The position numbers and the translations under genes were made by a program. Under the pieces are notes generated by a model that saw nothing but the letters and a program-made list of their open reading frames with translations, did not search any database and was not told where the DNA came from. From Manduca sexta (lineage: Eukaryota > Arthropoda > Insecta > Lepidoptera > Sphingidae), in NCBI RefSeq assembly GCF_014839805.1, contig NC_051120.1, forward strand, positions 8,370,001-8,434,000: a stretch of 64,000 nt of DNA, read 5' to 3'. Position 1 is the stretch's first letter. Each line of letters opens with the position of its first letter. This document shows, one piece after another, positions 14,701 through 24,204 of the stretch.

Positions 14701-15864
14701 TTGGGTCCAACGTCCGAGAGGATTTAGCACAAGTAAGTTTCGGTTGAAGAAATAAAATCTTGTTTAGAAAAATAACAGCCTTATTCTAACAGGATGAGTA
14801 ATGTTATCTATTGCAATAAGAATACGATTCTTTTAAAGTGCTCCCTATAATATCTGTTAATACTATTGAATTCTTATTCCCGAGCTGATCATTGTTGGTA
14901 AGCACTAGACATGATAACAATAGCAATGGTGCTTATTTTAAAAACACCGCAGACTGCATGTTCCTGCTCGTCACAATCCCAGATAGTCTCATCATTATCA
15001 TCATCATAAGCCGCAGGATATCCACTGCTGCACATGGGCCTCCCCCAAGGATTTCCAGATCGAGCTATTGGAAGCGGCTCGCATCCAGCATAAAAGTCGC
15101 AACGCAGTCTCATAAATGACAATATTTTTACGAGCTGCAATAATCTTACAAGACTTAATGCTTAGTGGTAGAAAATACCAAGAACCACTTATCATCAAAC
15201 TCATTATTAGAGGCACGAGTCGTGAGCAGACTTTTGTATGGAAGGTTCGACATCCAACGCACCGATATGGGTTTATTTGTCAATGCTCGTTAACTACCTT
15301 TTTGCTGACATGGGTCTTACTTACAATTTGTACAAACCCAACCTTACCCCCACCACAGTTTCTCTAAAAAAGTTGTCACCTAACGAACATGATAATAACG
15401 AATACTAACAGGTTCACTTTCAAATCTAAAGTTCGGATGCTTTTCGTCAATAGTAACAGATTCACAAACATAAAAGTCTGTAAATTTATTATATTTTATA
15501 GTATAAGTATATCTGTATTTATGTAAAATGTATGTTCTTTTTAATATATGTATTGTTTATTTATTTTTTTACATTCTTACACACACATTGTCTCATCTCT
15601 GCATCACCCAAAGGTGGACTGTTAGAAAATATCTCAGGCATTAAGTCCACCTGTATACATTTTATTAATAAATAATATATATGCTTTTGTTTAATTTCAG
15701 TTTACTTCTGGGTAGTCATCACGCTCATGTTTTTATCGTTCGTTATGCTCGGATTAACCTTCGGGCCAAAGAAGAACAGGCAATGGACGTACGAGAGAGC
15801 TGCTCGAGTCAGAAACAGTTTGAGAAATAGTTTTCGGAAACAAAGGCGAATTGAAAACGCTTAG
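2728..15864 (+). CDS. multi-Ig-module single-pass membrane protein (partial 5')
   Basis: Predicted cell-surface protein of ten Ig-like modules, one transmembrane helix and a roughly 34-residue basic cytoplasmic tail. Exons: 2728-2766, 3247-3579, 4960-5310, 6217-6549, 7211-7546, 8088-8426, 8695-8961, 9582-9839, 10115-10295, 11223-11401, 12443-12580, 13243-13410, 13746-13859, 14526-14732, 15701-15864. All junctions have AG acceptors and GT donors and are phase 1, except the 10295/11223 junction (phase 2). About 1,130 residues are covered. The first exon reads GFAAAQQDGSDD, like the end of a signal peptide plus mature N-terminus; the upstream signal exon was not found. Modules share a 'C..x.P.G' strand and a 'C.(v/i).IgP....lGnW' strand. 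Modules 1-7 and 10 lack canonical B/F cysteines; modules 8 and 9 keep them. I do not recognise an orthologue. An immune or adhesion receptor is plausible but unproven. Confidence 0.8.
2994..3038. other. intronic hairpin
   Basis: 19-bp arms (2994-3012 and 3020-3038) with one mismatch and a 7-nt loop, in the intron before Ig module 1. Too short for a typical pre-miRNA. Confidence 0.6.
3247..3579 (+). CDS. Ig gene: module 1
   Basis: 111-codon symmetric phase-1 exon. Shows VECYLVTLNGT and DCGLNIVVSKDMVGTWTMF, then a TERRLPF strand. The two cysteines are the family's alternative pair; no B-strand cysteine is present. Confidence 0.8.
4960..5310 (+). CDS. Ig gene: module 2
   Basis: 117-codon phase-1 exon with an acidic linker first. 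Motifs: EECYFITPSGEN and SCRITIGPMEASLLGNWTLC. The extra C after GNWTL sits near the usual F-strand cysteine but has no obvious B-strand partner. Several N-x-S/T sequons. Confidence 0.8.
5408..5577 (+). repeat. interspersed repeat, 'GACGAGCTTGCC' family
   Basis: Intronic copy of a family with GACGAGACGAGCTTGCC, CCTGATGGTAAGCGATACG and CTCGCCATCCTGAGACATGA. Other copies: 25805-26095 (reverse), 29110-29530, 48714-49000, 49880-49975. SINE-like by size and lack of coding; classification uncertain. Confidence 0.7.
5608..5879. mobile_element. foldback MITE, copy 1
   Basis: About 270 bp with inverted arms over 65 bp long. Left starts CGTCCGTATTCATAGACG; right ends CGTTTATGAATACGGGCG. Inner arms share CTAAGGACGGA and GTGATAACAAGTCTGT. 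A closer-to-perfect foldback of the same family is at 47776-48034. Confidence 0.75.
6217..6549 (+). CDS. Ig gene: module 3
   Basis: 111-codon phase-1 exon. Motifs: TCHVITPNGED and TCAVTIGPIERWMLGNWTLY. N-linked glycosylation sequons at NITW, NTTS and GNWT. Confidence 0.8.
6632..6709. repeat. imperfect inverted repeat
   Basis: GGAGCACCATGG pairs with CCATGGTGCCCC, with a second inner pair CTGCTAA/TTAGCAG, in the intron after module 3. Possibly a MITE end; no second copy seen. Confidence 0.4.
6745..6852 (+). repeat. tRNA-derived SINE fragment
   Basis: Partial copy of the SINE seen in full at 27625-27860: TAGTTGTATTGCGTGCGCGG, then CGGGCAAAGTGATATTTAGG and TCAGCCTGGAATTTG. Confidence 0.65.
7211..7546 (+). 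CDS. Ig gene: module 4
   Basis: 112-codon phase-1 exon. Motifs: SCVYRAPSGQVYGF and LCRMSIGPIKENMLGEWQII, then TERRQIF. Same two-cysteine pattern as modules 1-3. Confidence 0.8.
7576..7745 (+). repeat. tRNA-derived SINE
   Basis: Copy with A-box-like region TAGCGTAGTTG, B-box-like AGTTCGAATGCC, then GGCAAAGTGATATTTGGGG and CGATAGGTTCGCCCC. Intronic, between modules 4 and 5. Confidence 0.75.
8088..8426 (+). CDS. Ig gene: module 5
   Basis: 113-codon phase-1 exon. Motifs: SCHIRTPAGRQY and VCGVTIEVFSEDMIGEWVLI, then IERRQPF. Closest in layout to module 1. Confidence 0.8.
8695..8961 (+). CDS. Ig gene: module 6 (short type)
   Basis: 89-codon phase-1 exon of a shorter subtype: TCSLIGPKEN, then SCGFVVKTVRMSDEGTWEIV and ARIVYRARIKV. 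This subtype matches the last module of the gene ending at 32391 (CGYVIDNV...DEGLW...RIVYETQI). Confidence 0.8.
9006..9255 (+). repeat. interspersed repeat, 'GGTCTAGTGCGGATTGG' family
   Basis: Pattern: CTATTGAGGGGTGTGG, CTCTGGTCTAGTGCGGATTG, CTATGGAGAATTCTCAG. Related copies at 24205-24425 and 25240-25500. Non-coding, SINE-like. Confidence 0.65.
9582..9839 (+). CDS. Ig gene: module 7 (short type)
   Basis: 86-codon phase-1 exon. Motifs: VYCKLIDPKGFSVF and RCKLAIERVTMDLSGYWKML. Donor is G|gttctt, weaker than the others; the frame reads on briefly past it to a stop. Confidence 0.75.
10115..11401 (+). CDS. Ig gene: module 8 (two exons, four-Cys type)
   Basis: Exons 10115-10295 and 11223-11401, joined in phase 2. 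The module has canonical Ig cysteines (VILSCSV in the B strand, LGLWRC in the F strand) plus the family's own pair (ACKFRDPSG, VCGLRITNP). The internal intron separates the C' and E strands. Confidence 0.75.
11455..11670 (+). repeat. tRNA-derived SINE, diverged
   Basis: Diverged copy with TCGTTGGCGTAGGTGTATGC, TTTGATCCCTGAG, AGGCGATAGGTTCG and CATGGGACGGAATACA. Lies in the intron between modules 8 and 9. Confidence 0.65.
12082..12125. other. perfect 20-bp hairpin
   Basis: Arms 12082-12101 and 12106-12125 are exact inverse complements (ATAAAATGCAGACATTAAAC), loop AGTA. In the intron before module 9, just upstream of a Helitron-like fragment. Confidence 0.85.
12157..12346 (+). mobile_element. 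Helitron-like 3' fragment
   Basis: AACAAAGTCCCC, then CTGAACGGATTTTTATGAAA and CGCGAGCGAAGCCACGAGCA, ending AAAAATAG. Same family as the 3' part of 19326-20219; terminal CTAG decayed. Confidence 0.6.
12443..13410 (+). CDS. Ig gene: module 9 (two exons, four-Cys type)
   Basis: Exons 12443-12580 and 13243-13410, joined in phase 1. Canonical cysteines in VRMSCSV and GNWSCHV, plus the second pair in RYCYFRNSNGT and ECGVRFTN. Confidence 0.75.
13545..13640 (+). repeat. tRNA-derived SINE fragment
   Basis: CGCTCTGAGGTCTCAGGATC, GAATCCAAGGTATGAC, GGGTTTTACTGCTTAGTAT: internal part of the SINE family, in the intron after module 9. Confidence 0.55.
13746..14732 (+). CDS. Ig gene: module 10 (two exons, two-Cys type)
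   Basis: Exons 13746-13859 and 14526-14732, joined in phase 1. Keeps only the alternative cysteine pair (EYCRFVRIDGT and HCLLQIEE). Canonical B- and F-strand cysteines are replaced (VVEARV, RRWTVAV). A polar linker follows, leading to the membrane exon. Confidence 0.7.
13872..13945 (+). repeat. short repeat 'GAGGCACGAGTCGTGAGCA'
   Basis: Shares AGAGGCACGAGTCGTGAGCA and CCAACRC.CCGAT with 15208-15270. Adjoins the next repeat (13966-14208). Confidence 0.5.
13966..14208 (+). repeat. interspersed repeat, 'GCACCTGATGGTAAGTGG' family
   Basis: Hallmarks: CACCTGATGGTAAGTGG, AATAGAATGCCGACT, GGACCGGAGATACATAGGC, GATATAAAATATATCCTACC. Other copies at 22222-22432, 26690-26912 and 43630-43852. All four end in the palindrome-like ATATAAAATATATCCTA. 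Non-coding. Confidence 0.75.
14990..15100 (+). repeat. LINE-3'-type lepidopteran repeat
   Basis: ATCCACTGCTGCACATGGGC, CTCCCCCAAGGATTTCCAGA and TATTGGAAGCGGCTCGCATC form a string common in lepidopteran interspersed repeats. Located in the last intron of the Ig gene. Confidence 0.55.
15701..15864 (+). CDS. Ig gene: transmembrane and cytoplasmic tail exon
   Basis: Codes about 20 hydrophobic residues (YFWVVITLMFLSFVMLGLTF), then a basic tail of about 33 residues rich in Arg and Lys (WTYERAARVRNSLRNSFRKQ), stop at 15862-15864. The Lys/Arg block right after the helix fits type I orientation. No ITAM/ITIM-type tyrosine motif is evident. Confidence 0.85.
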
Positions 15865-15940
15865 AAACTAAACCTTATTAATGCAATGTAATGTTATTAG
15901 ATGTTTATTTACATAACGAACTAAATTCAATCAATGACTA

Positions 15941-15946
15941 AATAAA
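15941..15946 (+). terminator. poly(A) signal of the Ig membrane gene
   Basis: AATAAA 77 nt after the TAG stop of the multi-Ig gene; a second ATTAAT/AATAAT-rich stretch follows. Confidence 0.6.
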
Positions 15947-15949
15947 AAT

Positions 15950-17145
15950 GTAATGTATTTAGTCTTTTTTGATAATACTCTATTTTATTAATATTGTATA
16001 CGTATTTGCATTTTTGACATGATATAATTTTGTATTGAATTTTGATATGTTAAACCTGTAATAATAAATAATGGGGAATCATGTTTTCATTTCTTACTTT
16101 TTCTACATAGGCATCCACTTCCTAGTTCCTTTTAACAAATAGTTTGTTATTACGATTAGATAGATAAGATTTAAGTACATTTCGATATCAACACTTTTGT
16201 CCAAACTCATAATATCGCTATTCTTGTCATACATTATATACAAAAATTTAGATATGCCTTTCAGAGAATCGTGACAGGAAAATTGCGAAGCCCTTACTGG
16301 ATGTTAGAAATACGCATAAAAATAAGCAAGTTCTTTAACTATAGCATCAAGATATGTTGTTAAAAGGGATGTCGATTGAGCAGTCGTATCATTCTTTCTT
16401 GTTAATACATGTGTCAGATTTGTAAGACAAATATCTAGCTTTTTCTTAATTAATTCATAAACCGCTGAAGGTTTTGGTTGAATAGAAAACAGATATATAT
16501 ATAATAGTTTATTAGAATTACATTAGCTTTTGCTCGCTATTTCAAACTATATATTTTCCCGGGATAAAAAGTAACCCATGTCCTTCGCCGATTCTCAAAT
16601 TATCTCCATACCAAGTTTAGAACTTTTTGTTATCTCCATACCCAATTTTATCGACATCTGTTAGGTAATTCTTGGGTTTATAACATTCAGAGAAATGTGA
16701 CGTGCGACTTTATTTTATAACATATAAGGAAATTACTTTTCCCCCGGGAAAGTATTTTAACGGATTTTAATAAACAATCCTAGACTTAATCTTCGTTCTG
16801 ACCTCGAGAATGAACCAATCAAAATAATTTATTTGTAGACATGTCAAAAAACTTTCTTCCGATTTTTTCATTTTCGCGAAAGATTAAAAAATGCGATTGG
16901 AATTATTTATAGTACACAGCAGCACTACTATTATTTCTGCAAAATATTCCCGCGCGAACGAAGCCGGCAAAAACTAGTCAAAGATAAATATGTGTTACGA
17001 AATACTTAGCAGATATCACCAATATTTAATTGTGATAAAATTAGTATTTAATCTAAGGCCGAATTTAATCTTATAGACAGATAATTCGATAGCATACGAT
17101 ATTCAAGTTGCCTCCTATCCCGCGTTCATGTGTTATTAATTTAAA
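15950..17145. other. intergenic, Helitron-like tail
   Basis: AT-rich spacer between the Ig gene and the protease homologue. Part of it (about 16490-16977) reads as a Helitron-like element: TATTTTCCCGGGATAAAAAG, then a GC-rich CGCGCGAACGAAGCCGGC and terminal CTAG at 16974-16977 followed by T. The 5' end is not defined. Confidence 0.5.
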
Positions 17146-20100
17146 ATGAAGATCTCTTTGGTGTTTATTGTTTATTTCCTCACAAGTACAAAAGGTATGT
17201 TGTGTTTTATATTTTAATAATTATTATCGATAACCTACGAATGACTGCAGACCGCTAACTTACAGCCTTAATAATAAACATCATAACGTGCACACCTCTC
17301 GACACCCTTAATCCACCCACACCGGTGTTGCGTCCTTCGCTTACGCCATTTATGGGATGCCCATCTAATGGGGGGCAAGTCAACGTCTGCCTTGAATATA
17401 TAAGATTGAGACATTTTACTTGGCAGGCGTCCCGGTGTCTTAATCAATAGCCCAGCAACCAGTCCAGCTAGATCCCATTCATAGACCCAGTATAATTCCC
17501 ATCTTTTCTGCAATAGTCCCTGCACCTTGCAAGCACTGTATTTCCTCCACAAGTACAGACAGAGAGAGTACTTGCAAGGTGTATAAACCCCAACTAGAGT
17601 ATTGTATCTTAAAGGGGCCTGTACGTGTTGGATCCATGTCCCCACGCAAGCCTTCCAAAAGGACCGGCCTTTACGCCGTGATTTCCCGCAGGAAAGATAC
17701 AGCACAATTTGCTAATCGAGTTATTACTTTATTTTAATCGCCATCGTCCATCATCACAAATCAACAAAATTGACAATGCGCTGCAGAAGCGAAGGGTAAC
17801 GTTTTCCGAAAGGGAACCCGACGTAACATGTAGGTATTGATATGCATGAATGAAGTCTTCAAATGGTTTAATGATAATCAAATTTAACATAAATTAAGAA
17901 ATGGAAACCGACGAATATAATTATATGGACCCCTCGCCATTCATGCGCTGTGGGTGTCAAAGGAAAGGAATAGGGGGTGAAGTAGAACTGTTAGTAACTC
18001 CATAGAACTTTGTTACAGTAGAAAAGTACCGGTTCGAACCGCTATAAGTCTAACATACAGTCGTATCAATTATCGTCTATTTAGCATCATACCAAAATCA
18101 CTTTCAAGAAACATATTTCCCCAAATAACAAAAATAACGTGTAAATAACCCAAACTTCTAGAAAATTCGTCAATTTATTAACTTCCACAGCCACTCCTTT
18201 TATCCTTGAAGGGCTAGCCAGAGACGCAACTGGTGCATTAACTTTCCGCCGTGTGTATTCCGTCCCATGATGTGATAGGGGGCCACAAATTCCAGACTCC
18301 GGGATGAGACTGAATACAAAAACCCAATATCACTGCTGTCCTAATAATGTCTAAGAGTAATAAAACTACGCCACCGAGGCTGTTATTAATATTTGATTAA
18401 CAATCAACTTTTAAGGTACGCATGGAACTGAGAGGATATCAGGAGGTTCAACAGTGACTATAAACGACTATCCGTTTGCTGCTGGTCTGTTATCGAACTT
18501 CGGATCTGGTTCCTTCGGATTAGCTTGTGGGGGATCAATCTTAACCCAAAACGCTATTTTGACTGCTGCTTCCTGCTTCTTTACTGGTCAAACGTAAGTA
18601 TTCAATAAGTTTTACTATTTCTCATCGGATTTACATTCATCGTGCACAAAACATGAGGTAAAATAATGGATACAACGAGACATCTTCACATACTGGTATT
18701 GGTTGGTTGCGATGTTAAGTGCAATTTAAAATAATGAGGTGGACTTAGCACGTAATATATAAAGGCTAATATGCAATATCGCTTACAGTCATTTTGTGAT
18801 CCGTGCGTAAAAGAGTGAAAATAGAAACGGCTACCTCTATAATCATATCTCCATCTAGTTTATTCAGACTCCGCCGAATTTCTGATCCTTACTCGGCAAA
18901 CTCTTGCTCCTTCCATAACCACTTACATCCTTGACACTAAATAACTTTATTCTTATTAATTTCAGGGCACATCAAGTGGCATGGTGGCGCGCGCGAGTTG
19001 GTTCCTCTTTAGCAACTCTGGAGGCACGACTTACCTCATTAATCGTGTCACTCCTCACTCTGCCTTCTCTACTACCACTCGGGACAATGATATTGCCGTG
19101 ATAAGGACTACTCTGAGAATCATTTACCAAGCTGGCACGATAGAACCCGCCAGGATAGTTGGTAGTGCTCATACCTTTGCCAACAACCAGGCTGTCTTTG
19201 CTATAGGATGGGGAGCTATTTCAGTAAGTCATAATTCGAAAAATACTATATCGTATAATCGTGTCTATGGATCACTACCCATAGACACTTAGAAATAAAA
19301 TGTTCCGTAGTCCGTCATTATAGTATCTATACTATTATATAAAGCTGTAGAGTTTGTTTGTTTGTTTGTTTGTTTGTTTGTTTGAACGCGCTAATCTCAG
19401 GAACTACCCGTCCAAACTGAAAAATTCTTTTTGCGTTGGATAGCTCTTTGTTCGTGGAGTGCTATAGGCTATATATCATCACGCTATACCCAATAGGAGC
19501 GGAGCAGTAATGGCCAATCTCAGGAAATACCGGTCCAAACTGAAAAATTCTTTTTGCATTGGATAGCCATTTGTTCGTGGAGTGCTATAGGCTATATATC
19601 ATCACGCTATACCGAATAGGAGCGGAGCAGTAATGGCTAATCTCAGGAAATACCGGTCCAAACTGAAAAATTCTTTTTGCGTTGGATAGCCCTTTGTTCG
19701 TGGAGTACTATAGGCTATATATATATCATCACGCTATACCCATTAGCAGCAGAGCAGTAAAAGCTAATCTCAGGAACTACCGGTCCAAATTAAAAAAATA
19801 TTTTTGCGTTGGATAGCACTTTGTTTGTGGAGTGGTTTTAGTTATATATCATCACGCTATGACCAATAAGAGCGGAGCAGTAATGAAACATGTTGCAAAA
19901 ACGGGGACAATTTATTAGTTTTGAGAGCGTCCGTTGCGTGCGCTGCGTAAACGGTTAAAGTTATGCAACAATGATGTATGACGGGATTGTTCCTCTTAAA
20001 AAGTTCTAAAAATATATTATAAAACAAAGTCCCCGCTGCATCCGTCTGCCTAAACGTGTTAAACTCAAAAACTACCCAACGTATTAAGATGAAATTTGGT

Positions 20101-23067
20101 ATGGAGACAGTTTGAGACCCTGGGAAGAACATAGGCTCCCGGGAAACTACTACTTTTATAACGGAAAACTTTAGCCTGAAAAACTTTATAACGCGGGCGG
20201 AGCCGCGGGCAAAAGCTAGTCTAATAATATACATGATTCAATAAACACTGATGACCGTTCCTCTGTCATTTTCGCCAGGTACTGTAATTTCTTCCTACAT
20301 AACCTATTTCCAAGCGCTATAGACTCTATTTTTAGGAACTAACTTTAACACGGCGAAAGAAGCGACCAAACGTTAATCATTGGTGCAGTTTCCACATTTA
20401 AATACCAGAGCCTATTCAAACTTCTGTTAGCCATAATTTGTTCGTACACTATCAACAGATCAATAAAGTTATCAGTGGCTTGATCATAAATATATTGATA
20501 CCGTCGAATTTATATTATTGCTTGTATTTTAGGCGGCCGATTCTACACCTTCCGCGCAGCTCCGCCAGTCTCAGATGTGGATAGTCAACGCGCAAACTTG
20601 CGCCGAGCGGTACAGGGAGGTGAACTTCCTCGTTACTGACAACATGGTCTGCATTGGTTGGCTGGACGTTGGAGTTAGGGGACAGTGCCAGGTGGGTTCA
20701 TGGGTGTAGCTTGTTCTCCAGGAGCCCCCTGGGATAAGATGTAATAGGAGCAGCGTCAATTTCCTGGGCAAGGCATCATGCTACTCCGGACTGCGTACGC
20801 CAGGCAACGCCTATGTCTGAGTTCCATATTTTTTTATGGATGCAGTAGCTAGCAGTAATAAAAGAACAAGGGAGCAAAGCATCTTTAAAAATATTTCCTT
20901 TACTATCGACTGCTAAAGGTAAAGCGTAAAACGCCACGCAGGCGCCATCAGGGCTTCAGTGTTTTGATCACGTCAAACTGTCAGTTACACTGTAGTGTAG
21001 TGTTTATTGATAAGAAGTTAACTGCGTGACCCTTAAACCGCTTGAATCTAAAATTGAAATTATGCACAGGAGTTCTATATAACATAGGTAAAGGGTTAAT
21101 GAGAAAATCTCTGAGAGAAATCAATAAATGTTTGTTAAAATTCTGGATATCACAGTTATCATCCATAATTATTTCGGTCAGTCCTAAACTAGATTTTCAA
21201 CTGAAACTGAAAACAAAACTGAATTTTGGGCTCCCATTTAGTTTCGGCCGGAACAGAAACTTAATTTTGTTACAATTCTTAAATTTTTCTTTTAATTATC
21301 TGTACATTTATTTCTGATTCGCACATGATTATGTGACGTAGGTGTATTTATTGAATTGAGGAGATATTCCAGTATTGCCTGATACTCATTCGAATAAAGG
21401 ATCATTTCAGAATACACAAGAAACTAATTGTTTATGCAACTAAATAGTGTCATTTTTATGTAAAACAAAACATGTCAATGAATAGAATGTTGATAGTAAA
21501 ATAATTTTAAAACTCATATAAATTGCCAACGGGAGTGGAATGTTCCATTCACACAATACATTTACTTTATCCTCGATATGTGAGTATCTGTACTATTTAA
21601 AGTAAAGGTGGTAACAAGGTAGATGGCCCTTTGAATCCTTTTTCATAAGCACGTGGTATCCTGGTGGCAAAAATAATAATCATCCTTAATTCCTTGTGCT
21701 TCATTTTATTTTGGATTGCACGGAGTGAACAAATAGGTATGAGAATTACATGCTAATTATGCCAATTTTAAAACCCATTATTCTTTGTACTTTTACAATT
21801 ATATTTTTCTCCAATTTGATATATTTTATTTTAAGTTCCTGCAGTATTATTATTTCTTAATTTTTACCAAACAATTCGCGCCATGAAGGCTTACGAATGT
21901 AGATTGGTTTTGGCTGCAGTTTATACCATAGCCCTAAAACTGAAAAGAAAACTACGGTCGGACACTAAATTATATGTATACAAAATATTACGTACCAGCT
22001 TCGCTTTTTAAAATAATACCATTCTATTCTCATGAAACAAGAACGTTTCTTATCAAGTTACAAACAATGTTACCTATGTTTTACTGACTCGTTTGAGTAA
22101 TAACAAAGAATACAAGAGGCTATTAGAATAATTTAAACGGTCTTGACATTATCACATGTGTATTATAGAAAAAAAAACGAAGACTAAGTATTATTTTTTT
22201 TTACGTGCACGTACAAAAACGGCTAAGTGATACCACTGCATCCGATGGTAAGTGAAGTAAGGTCCAGTAGAATGTCGACTGACGAGAGATTATCCCTCGG
22301 CAGTCCACACAATTATGCAGATCTGTTAGATTCGGATATACACAGGCTGATCTCGGAACGCGACACACGTGGACCACTAAGGCGGGTTTTAACACCTTGT
22401 GTACGGTGGTGGTAAAATATATCCTATCACCAGCAAAAGTAGCATGAGTAGTGTATTATTGTATAATTTCAAATGTCTACAATGAAATGAAATAATTTAT
22501 TTGAGCCTGTGAAATGTTATACATTATTTAAATTCCATCAATATAAACAATTAATTTGAATTAGGAATGGAGTAGTTGATTATTTTTTGTTTTTAATCTA
22601 CATCTAACGCAGAAAGAATAAATAAAGTCAGATAAAATATTAATAAATTTTAAGCCTTTTAAATTCGGTAAAAGGGTTATTATATGTGTCGAGAATAGAA
22701 AACAATCCCAAAACAGTTATGTGGCGTCACAGGGCATTACGTTACCCGCGAAGAGCGATATTCCCAATAGGTACGTCACCACCATTATGATGTATTACAA
22801 TATTGCGACAAGGATTTCTGATTTATTTCTTAACCAATTTCAATGCTGTTATGTGACTTATTTTTGTTATTATTGTAAATTATCCGATATGGGTGATCAA
22901 TCTTTATCTCATTTCAGGGCGATGGTGGCAGCCCTATCGTCGACAACGGCGCAGTGGTTGGAGTGTTCTCGTGGGCCGAGGGCTGCGGCCAGCCCCGATA
23001 CCCCGGCATCAACACTAGGGTTGCTCCTTACTCTCAATGGATAGTTTCCACTGCTCTTGCTGCGTAA
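17146..23067 (+). CDS. trypsin-like serine protease homologue, catalytically dead, frameshifted
   Basis: Exons: 17146-17194, 18416-18593, 18966-19223, 20533-20691, 22918-23067. MKISLVFIVYFLTSTKG is a signal peptide. An Arg-Ile activation site (TERISGGS) starts the protease fold. Family landmarks: CGGSILTQNAILTAASC, NDIAVIR (catalytic Asp kept), AIGWGAIS, TCAERYREV, CIGWLDVG, GQCQGDGGSPIV, YPGINTRV. Catalytic His is Ser (AASC) and catalytic Ser195 is Gly (GDGGSP for GDSGGP), so it cannot cleave peptides. The six standard cysteines are present. Exon 3 shifts frame near 19007-19013: ARVGSS reads in one frame and SNSGGTTYL in the next, and the joined exons total 794 nt, one short of a whole number of codons. 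Either a recent pseudogene or a sequencing error. Position 189 is Gly, so no trypsin specificity. Sits between two Ig-like genes. Confidence 0.85.
17270..17720. repeat. GC-richer intronic insert, unclassified
   Basis: About 450 bp in intron 1 of the protease homologue, GC-richer than its surroundings, containing GGATCCATGTCCCC and TTCCCGCAGGAAAGATAC. A 145-codon antisense frame runs through it, but it shows no recognisable domain. Likely a transposon fragment. Confidence 0.35.
17785..17945. repeat. dispersed repeat, copy 2
   Basis: Matches 190-360: TTTTCCGAAAGGGAACCCGA, ATATGCATGAATGAAG and TATATGGACC in the same order. Confidence 0.5.
18190..18390 (-). repeat. tRNA-derived SINE, reverse copy
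   Basis: Read on the minus strand: ATATTGGGTTTTTGTATTCA, TCCCGGAGTCTGGAATTTG, CCCTATCACATCATGGGACG. It ends about 25 bp before exon 2 of the protease homologue. Confidence 0.65.
19326..20219 (+). mobile_element. non-autonomous Helitron-like element
   Basis: Starts TCTATACTATTATATAAAGC after A and ends AAAAGCTAG before T, the A/T insertion context of Helitrons. A GC stem (CGCGGGC-GGA-GCCGCG) precedes the end by about 10 nt. Inside: a (GTTT)n tract, four tandem about 123-bp units (19391-19886), and the AACAAAGTCCCC tail module. No Rep/helicase. Inserted in intron 3 of the protease homologue. Confidence 0.75.
19391..19886 (+). repeat. four tandem about 123-bp units
   Basis: Units start at 19391, 19514, 19637 and 19764. 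Each has AATCTCAGGAA, TCCAAACTGAAAAATTC, GGATAGC and ATATATCATCACGCTAT, ending GGAGCGGAGCAGTAATG. They are internal repeats of the Helitron-like element. Confidence 0.85.
22222..22432 (+). repeat. interspersed repeat, 'GATGGTAAGTG' family
   Basis: Second copy of the 13966-14208 family: GCATCCGATGGTAAGTGAAG, AGAATGTCGACTGACGAGAG, CACAGGCTGATC, ATATATCCTATCACCAGCAA. In intron 4 of the protease homologue. Confidence 0.75.
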
Positions 23068-24204
23068 ATTATTTATAAATACATTGTTTTTTCTTTTTTT
23101 TTTAATTGAGTTTTTTTTTTAACATGACACGTTAGTTAGCTTGACAAGAGTCGGCTTATATAAACACACCGGACCTGCGGATGAATTCTTTAGGCGTTCA
23201 TAATCCTTGAAAATTAAGTGACCGTGCTGAGGACAACCAACAGGTTACGAACCTCGGATCAGGACGACCACTGAGAGAGGATGAGACATCAACGATTAGG
23301 GGTAAAAATTATTGTTTCATTAAAATTCCTTATTTACATTTTACTATGCCCTTTACTATAGAATACAAGGTAAGTAAGCTGATATCTGATTAGTTGTCAC
23401 TGAAAACATAAAAGTTTATAGTTTTATTTTAACGAGCAGTTTGAACAAGAAAAATCTTATCAGGTTTTATGATGCGTACTTAATTTTTTTTATCTGTGTA
23501 CCTTGGAATCAATTCAGTATTTTCATTCAGATATGGTCGGTTTTAATTGCCAACCGACTTACTCGAATAGATATGAAATTTTATGTCACATTGTGTATTC
23601 AAATTTGCCAACATTTTTCTTATACTTAATGATGTGTTTTGAGAGAGAGCCAATTTGACTCCTGGTGAGTGTAGGTGAGTAGGTAATCACTAAAGACCGG
23701 ATTATATTTGTGTATGTTGTCAATTTTCGCTAGCTTTTGTATAAATAATAAAATAATTTGCAGAGTTCAAATATAAGACTTTTTGTATTTAACGCCTAAA
23801 ATCATGGGATGGTGCATATTTTCGTAAGGTATATTAGGCGATATTTTATTACAATTTCTTTGCCATTAGGATAACTAAAAATAAGTGAAATAGAATAGGA
23901 CCAAATAACTGCAAAATTATATACTGAGTTTAAATAAAAACCTTATATATTTTTTTTATTCATTGATGTTGTATTATGAAGTTATTCTTGCGTATTTTAG
24001 GCATTTATAATCCACATTTCGTTTTTAAGTTGCATATAATTCGGTCTGTAGTAATTACAAATCTTCTGGACCACTCAAACTCTAACCAACTTGGCGTTAC
24101 TGCTTCCATACTGTAGGAATCCGATTTTATTTAATGAATAGTCTTTAATATATTAATAAGTAATCAGCCTTGAATTTCATACTATCCAACTGTTAGGCAT
24201 AAAC

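Noticed and set aside
17268..17705. 145-codon open frame, minus strand
   Set aside because: Lies in a GC-richer intronic insert; no recognisable domain or splice context.
18981..19292. Open frame starting MVARASW as a separate gene
   Set aside because: It is the shifted reading of protease exon 3. The true frame before the shift is set by exon 2.
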